A stretch of 38,790 bases of DNA from Micrococcales bacterium. Its GTDB lineage: Bacteria > Actinomycetota > Actinomycetes > Actinomycetales > CAWJMD01. Under the pieces are notes generated by a model. That model saw only the letters and a program-made list of their open reading frames with translations, was not told where the DNA came from and did no database searches. A program made the translations under genes and the position numbers. The stretch lies in NCBI GenBank assembly GCA_002748415.1, contig PDSI01000018.1, positions 1 to 38,790 of the forward strand, read 5' to 3'. Below, in pieces: positions 34,491 to 38,790 of the stretch. Numbering within the stretch: the first letter of the stretch is position 1; each line of letters begins with the position of its first letter.

Positions 34491-34527
34491 TTTAGTTCAC
34501 CAACTTAGTTAGCTAGTAGTTTAGTTG
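34491..34527. promoter_or_regulatory. AT-rich repeat region, probable MarR operator and divergent promoters
   Basis: Three copies of TTAGTT (34492-34497, 34505-34510, 34521-34526) lie in a sharply AT-rich segment. CAACT (34501-34505) and AGTTG (34523-34527) bound an imperfect dyad centred at TTAGCTAG-like sequence. The position just before the exporter start (34558) and 40-70 bp before the MarR gene fits a MarR operator. No single promoter could be assigned. Confidence 0.5.
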
Positions 34528-34557
34528 CATAGCTATTCTACCTGGGAGGACATTAAC

Positions 34558-36756
34558 GTGCCAACAGAAGCGAAGCCGGGACCGGCGCGTCGGCACCCGG
34601 TCGGCGTGCGTGTCGTCGTCGGCGCCGTCCTCGTGGTGCTGGTGTGGCTGGCGATCGGCGGAACCGGCGGCCGCTACCTCGGCCAGCTGTCCGAGCTGCA
34701 GCGCAACGACCCCGCGTCGTTCCTGCCCGACAGCGCGGAGTCCACTCGCGTCGCGGAAGTCATCGAGGATTTCCGGGATGATGCGATGTTGCCCTTGATC
34801 GTTGTGGCAGAACGAGAATCGGGTCTGACTGGGCAAGACCTGGCCGCCGCGAAGCAGTTCGCCGCAGCGCTACCGCAGCGGAGCTTCGAACTCGGGGGCA
34901 CCAAGACAATCGCCGACTACCTGATCACGCCCCGGGTCGTCGCCATCCCCAGCGAGGACGGCCAAGCGTTCATCGTCGTCTTGCAGTTGAAGTCCGACGA
35001 GGTCAACGAGACCGTCGGCGAGGAGCGTCCGCTCGCGCTCATCGCCGAGACCGCTCGGGAAGCGGTGGAAGAGGACCTCACCGGTACTGGGCTTACCGCC
35101 TACATCACCGGGCCGGGGGGATTCATCTCCGACCTCAGTGCGGCCTTTGCCGGCATCGACGGACTGTTGCTGGCCGTGGCGCTGGCCGTCGTCCTGGTCA
35201 TCCTGCTCGTCGTCTACCGCAGCCCGTTGCTGCCCTTCGCGGTGCTGTTGACTTCCGTGTTCGGCCTGGCCGCAGCGGGTTTCGTCGTCTACCAGGTCAC
35301 CGACGCCGGCTACATCACGGTGAGCGGGCAGAGCCAGGGCATTCTGTCGATCCTGGTGGTGGGCGCCGCCACCGACTACTCCTTGCTCCTCGTTTCCCGG
35401 TACAAGGAGGAGTTGCATGAGTACGCATCCACCTGGGAAGCCCTCAAACGCGCCTGGCGGGCCACGCTCGAGCCGATTGCCGCCAGTGCCCTGACGGTCA
35501 TTCTGGGCCTGCTCGTGCTCATGCTGGCCGACCTCAAGGGCACCTCGGGGCTGGGGCCGGTGGCGGCGCTCGGCATCATCGGCGCCTTGCTCGCAGCGCT
35601 GACATTCCTGCCCGCCCTGTTGGTGCTGGGGCGCCGCTGGATCTTCTGGCCGTCCGTCCCGCGGCTGGACCACCGGGCCGAACGCGGGACCGAGTCCGGC
35701 CGGTTCGGCTGGTGGCGGGTAGCCCAGCTGGTGGGAGCCCGGCCACGGACCACCTGGGTGGTCACGGCGCTCGCGCTGCTGGCCGCCTCGATGTTCCTGC
35801 CCACACTGAAGACCGACGGCATCGCCCAATCGGACTTCTTCCTCACCGAAGTGGAATCGGTTCAGGGGCAAGAAGTCCTGGAGAAGCACTTCGATGCCGG
35901 TTCCGGCAGCCCACTGGAGGTCGTCGCCCCGCAAGAGGTGGCCGAGGACGTCCTCGCCCAGTTGCGGAAAGAGCAGGGGGTGACCGACCCGTTCGTCGGG
36001 GTCGCGCCGGGCGCGCCACCGAAAGTGGTGGACGGGCGGGTGCTGATCGAGGCGACGATCCAGGACACCGCCGACTCACCGGCAGCCGCCGACACGGTCG
36101 AGCGGGTTCGCGCAGACCTGCGTGCCATCGACGAGGACGTCCTCGTCGGCGGCCGGACGGCTCAGTCACTGGACACCCGGATCGCGGCCGACCGCGACAT
36201 CGTCGTGGTCATGCCGGCCATCATCCTGGTGGTGTTCCTGGTGCTGGTGTTGCTGCTGCGTTCCGTCCTCGCCCCGGCGCTCCTGGTCATCGCCAACCTG
36301 CTGTCCTTCGGTGCCACCATGGGCATCTCGGCGGTGGTGTTCAACCACATCCTGGGCTTCCCCGGCGGTGACCCGACCACCGTGCTGTACGGTTTCGTGT
36401 TCCTGGTCGCGCTCGGGGTGGACTACTCCATCTTCCTCATGACCAGGGCCAGGGAAGAGGCCAAGACACTCGGCGCGCGCCCGAGCGTGTTACGCGCGCT
36501 GGCCGTGACCGGTGGTGTCATTACCAGCGCCGGCATCGTTCTGGCCGCCACGTTCGGGGCGTTGACCGTGATTCCGTTGGTGTTCCTCGCGCAGATCGCG
36601 TTCATCGTCGCGTTCGGCGTGCTGGTCGACACGTTCGTGGTCCGATCGGTGCTGGTCCCGGCCGCCGCGGTGGACCTGGGGCGGTTGACCTGGTGGCCGA
36701 GTGCGCTGAGCCGGGCAACGTCCGAATCGGCTGAGGTGCCGGCGGAGAATCGCTGA
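34558..36756 (+). CDS. MMPL family (RND-type) transporter
   Basis: 732 aa. GTG 34558 is chosen because GGGAGGA (34544-34550) is 7 nt upstream; the frame opens at 34525 with no such site. Layout is the MMPL duplication: TM1 (about 18-36), a large periplasmic domain (37-190), five helices; then again TM7 (about 400-420), second periplasmic domain (420-550), five helices. Proton-relay segments are GAATDYSLLLVSRYKEEL and GVDYSIFLMTRAREE, one per half. MMPL proteins export lipids or drugs. Control by the divergent MarR suggests drug or aromatic compound efflux. Confidence 0.93.
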   Translation: MPTEAKPGPARRHPVGVRVVVGAVLVVLVWLAIGGTGGRYLGQLSELQRNDPASFLPDSAESTRVAEVIEDFRDDAMLPLIVVAERESGLTGQDLAAAKQFAAALPQRSFELGGTKTIADYLITPRVVAIPSEDGQAFIVVLQLKSDEVNETVGEERPLALIAETAREAVEEDLTGTGLTAYITGPGGFISDLSAAFAGIDGLLLAVALAVVLVILLVVYRSPLLPFAVLLTSVFGLAAAGFVVYQVTDAGYITVSGQSQGILSILVVGAATDYSLLLVSRYKEELHEYASTWEALKRAWRATLEPIAASALTVILGLLVLMLADLKGTSGLGPVAALGIIGALLAALTFLPALLVLGRRWIFWPSVPRLDHRAERGTESGRFGWWRVAQLVGARPRTTWVVTALALLAASMFLPTLKTDGIAQSDFFLTEVESVQGQEVLEKHFDAGSGSPLEVVAPQEVAEDVLAQLRKEQGVTDPFVGVAPGAPPKVVDGRVLIEATIQDTADSPAAADTVERVRADLRAIDEDVLVGGRTAQSLDTRIAADRDIVVVMPAIILVVFLVLVLLLRSVLAPALLVIANLLSFGATMGISAVVFNHILGFPGGDPTTVLYGFVFLVALGVDYSIFLMTRAREEAKTLGARPSVLRALAVTGGVITSAGIVLAATFGALTVIPLVFLAQIAFIVAFGVLVDTFVVRSVLVPAAAVDLGRLTWWPSALSRATSESAEVPAENR

Positions 36757-36891
36757 CATATTCATGAACAGGTACCGGTATTGAGGTAATCCCAGCCACC
36801 GGATCTGCCGCCGAAAAGGAATTGTCGCCGGCGCCGGCGGTGTTTCCCCGGCTATCAGCGGATCGTGGCGCCAGCGGCGCTTCCGCGCTGC

Positions 36892-37806
36892 TCAGTCTTG
36901 GCGTGTGTCGTGACCTTTGTCCGCAGCGTAGGCCTCGGGCGCCTGGCTCGGGTCGTCCCAGAGGCTTCTCGTGAGTGCTTTTCCGCGGGACGGTTCGTCC
37001 TTGGGTGTTGTGGGCCGGGGGTAATGCAGTGCGTCGTACAGGTTGAAGCGGTGGGTGTCGAAGACGGCGCTGACGAGGGTGGCGTAGGTGCTGGCTGCGG
37101 CGGGGATCCACCATCGCCAGACCAGCCACGCCACGGTGAGGCCCACGAGCACCGAAGGAAGCCACAACACGCACAGAGCGCAGGAGGCAATCGCCCAGAT
37201 GAAGGCGCCGACGGCCTTGTTCAGCTCGCTTCGAGCGGTGCTGAGATCTGCGCGGGGGTGTTCGGGCAGGACGAGCCAGAACTGCGGCCAGACGATGACG
37301 GCGTCGAGCCCGTACCAGGTGGCCGGGCGCCGCTCACCGGCGCGGATGATGTTGCCGAGCCGGGTGGGCATCACCTCGCTGTGGGGCGGGAAGCGGCGCA
37401 GCGCCACGGACGCGGCGACCTCGTCGTGTGCGGAGGACTCGGCGGCAGGCGGCACCTCCTCGAGCTTTCGGGACTCTTCTTGCCATCGAGCGATCCGCTT
37501 CGCACGTAGACCATGCGCGGCGTCCGGCCAATAGCCCTCCAACAGCCGGAGCACGGGCAGGGTCAGACGGTCGACGATGAGACTGCTGGCCGAGACTGCA
37601 ATGACCGCGACGACCATCACGCTCAGGACGGCAGCGACTCCGTTGTCGTCCATGAGAGGGCTGAGCGTGTCTTTGACGTAGGACCAGCCGCCGCGATGGA
37701 TGGACCACACCGTGAACGCCCAGACCCAGAACACCAGTCCGCTTTCTCCAGCGGCAAACAGGCGGTTGGACAACGCGGAGTGGGTGTCTTCCCAGAACCT
37801 CGTCAT
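36892..37806 (-). CDS. Membrane protein of unknown function, four helices
   Basis: 304 aa. Helices near 19-37 and 56-78 come first, then a cytoplasmic domain of ~120 residues with MPTRLGNIIRAGERRPATWYGLDAVIVWPQFWLVLP, then two more helices at about 199-238 and a soluble tail with STYATLVSAVFDTHRFNLYDALHYPRP in outline. Similar membrane proteins occur in actinobacteria without assigned function. Its ATG overlaps the stop of the upstream small gene (ATGA), so the two are made together. Confidence 0.85.
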   Translation of the reverse strand: MTRFWEDTHSALSNRLFAAGESGLVFWVWAFTVWSIHRGGWSYVKDTLSPLMDDNGVAAVLSVMVVAVIAVSASSLIVDRLTLPVLRLLEGYWPDAAHGLRAKRIARWQEESRKLEEVPPAAESSAHDEVAASVALRRFPPHSEVMPTRLGNIIRAGERRPATWYGLDAVIVWPQFWLVLPEHPRADLSTARSELNKAVGAFIWAIASCALCVLWLPSVLVGLTVAWLVWRWWIPAAASTYATLVSAVFDTHRFNLYDALHYPRPTTPKDEPSRGKALTRSLWDDPSQAPEAYAADKGHDTRQD

Positions 37807-38228
37807 GTGTCCGGGTTCTCACGCACAAGGGGGACGTCGTGCTCGGTGCATGGCCCAACATCTTCGGGTCGTCCACGCTGGAGCCGGCGAAAGTGCCCCG
37901 GTGGGTCGTTCGGGCACGTCCAGATCGTCGCCGTTGCGGCGGCGGGGTTTCCGGGTAGGCCATTGAACTCGTCTGCGCCTCTGACTACGTGGCTGTCGGC
38001 GACGGTCTCCTCTGCGAGGGCGTTCTCGTAGGTGTGCAGCCGGGCACTGATGTGTGCTTCGTCGGCGAGTTGCCGAATGAGCGCCGCGGCTGTCGCGTCG
38101 TCATGTTTCAACGCATCTGCGAAGCCAATATCCAGTGCGGTGTAGGTGTGTGGGCAAAGGTCTGGCAGGTCTCCGCGCAGAAGTGCACAGGCTTGGACGG
38201 TAACGGCATCCCGGTGGTCGGCCATGGC
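37803..38228 (-). CDS. Small soluble protein upstream of the membrane protein
   Basis: 141 aa from ATG 38228. The open frame extends to 38525, but the extra residues are unlike the rest and a good promoter lies between. The N-terminal 90 residues are helical; the end contains IWTCPN and GPCTEHDVPLV, a Cys...Cys-x-x-His pattern suggesting a small zinc site. I do not recognise the family. The last 4 nt overlap the membrane protein gene, suggesting a functional pair. Confidence 0.65.
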   Translation of the reverse strand, partial: AMADHRDAVTVQACALLRGDLPDLCPHTYTALDIGFADALKHDDATAAALIRQLADEAHISARLHTYENALAEETVADSHVVRGADEFNGLPGNPAAATATIWTCPNDPPGHFRRLQRGRPEDVGPCTEHDVPLVRENPDT

Positions 38229-38258
38229 ACCTATCGTCGCAGCCCCGGGCGCCGATTC

Positions 38259-38287
38259 AATAGGACGTATCAGACATAGGGTGTCAA
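38259..38287 (-). promoter_or_regulatory. Promoter of the two-gene unit
   Basis: On the minus strand a perfect -35 TTGACA (38287-38282) is followed after 17 bp by CCTATT (38264-38259), a weak -10. Transcription would start about 25 nt before the ATG at 38228. Confidence 0.45.
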
Positions 38288-38300
38288 GGGGGCGCCTGCT

Positions 38301-38762
38301 GTGTTCGCTGGGGGAGAGGACGCACTGACGGGGAGCACCGAGGGCACCTTGGCATTGGTCCAGCAGGTCTTGGCTCTGCCCGGGGGCATGTACCGGTCGA
38401 ATCTCGGGGTGGCTTCGCAGGCCCGGTTCGAGCATCGTGGGCGTGATGATGATCGCCTGACAGTCGTGGATGTCTTCCGGGAAGCTGCGATGAGCGATAC
38501 GGCAGCTTCGCTGGCCACCTGCCAAGCCGCTGGGTTATGGGGACGGCGCAGTTCCGGGGTCCACGCGGTGGATGCCTTCACGGTTGCCCTGGATCTGTTG
38601 CCACGGGTGATGCCCCGCTGTGTGGCTGGGGTACACCGCCCACCGATGCGCCCGCATCACAACCCCCGACCCATCCCGCACAGCGGCTGCGAACGGGCGA
38701 CGGACGCGCCCGCGGGTGGCGGCGAAGCTGCCGGTGAGGCGACTGGGCGGGCGGTGCGGTAG
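38301..38762 (+). CDS. Hypothetical protein, divergent from the two-gene unit
   Basis: 153 aa, GTG start with AAGGGGG (38286-38292) 8 nt upstream, which supports translation. Residues 15-105 look protein-like (VQQVLALPGGMYRSNLG, RFEHRGRDDDRLTVVDVFREA, GVHAVDAFTVALDLLP), with GC-rich third positions. The last 45 residues are Pro/His/Gly-rich and may be disordered or out of frame. No family recognised; it is close to the window end. Confidence 0.4.
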   Translation: MFAGGEDALTGSTEGTLALVQQVLALPGGMYRSNLGVASQARFEHRGRDDDRLTVVDVFREAAMSDTAASLATCQAAGLWGRRSSGVHAVDAFTVALDLLPRVMPRCVAGVHRPPMRPHHNPRPIPHSGCERATDAPAGGGEAAGEATGRAVR

Positions 38763-38790
38763 GCCGACCGTACGGTGGTGGCGATCTTCC

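Overview
The window is a GC-rich stretch of an actinobacterial (Actinomycetota) chromosome. This is supported by the gene orders prfB-ftsE-ftsX-M23-smpB-ssrA and hom-thrB-rho-rpmE-prfA-prmC, by a Rho with the long basic insertion usual in this phylum, by a DUF3039 protein, by many GTG starts, and by a tmRNA tag ending in FALAA. The genus cannot be named from sequence alone.

Layout. Positions 1-3930 hold the 3' end of prfB (RF2) and a division/cell-wall unit: ftsE, ftsX and a secreted coiled-coil M23 peptidase. Positions 4023-8739 look like an accessory insertion before smpB. It holds an alpha/beta hydrolase, a NACHT-type STAND NTPase broken by a frameshift beside a perfect 20-bp palindrome, a TetR regulator, and a divergent small membrane protein with a candidate operator between them. 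Positions 8866-10399 carry the trans-translation pair smpB and ssrA, separated by about 640 bp of gene-free DNA with several inverted repeats. Positions 10448-15726 carry VanZ-like and YqgE-like genes, a low-GC methyltransferase, DUF3039, an MFS transporter and a membrane protein with an acidic repeat tail.

Positions 15880-20068 form a putative signalling unit: a TPR-CHAT protease, preceded by an overlapping 24-codon ORF with a strong ribosome binding site, opposite an ECF-type sigma factor gene that overlaps a small beta-rich protein gene. The parts list resembles the TPR-CHAT/substrate/sigma logic known from type III-E CRISPR systems, but there is no CRISPR here. Positions 20165-24672 are hom, thrB (thrC is absent between them) and rho.

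Between rho and rpmE-prfA-prmC sits a four-gene module (24848-30496): a receiver-only response regulator, a membrane-anchored HEAT-repeat protein, a BcsA-like family 2 glycosyltransferase, and a HAMP-GAF histidine kinase. Each junction is a GTGA stop/start overlap. It reads as a two-component system physically joined to polysaccharide synthesis and placed inside a translation-gene neighbourhood.

From 32928 to the end there are a 17-bp x 4 tandem repeat, an oxidoreductase-MarR pair divergent from an MMPL exporter, a two-gene unit (small soluble protein plus membrane protein), and a divergent ORF of unknown function. Starts were chosen by ribosome binding site, overlap or family length where these decide, and several differ from the longest possible ORF.
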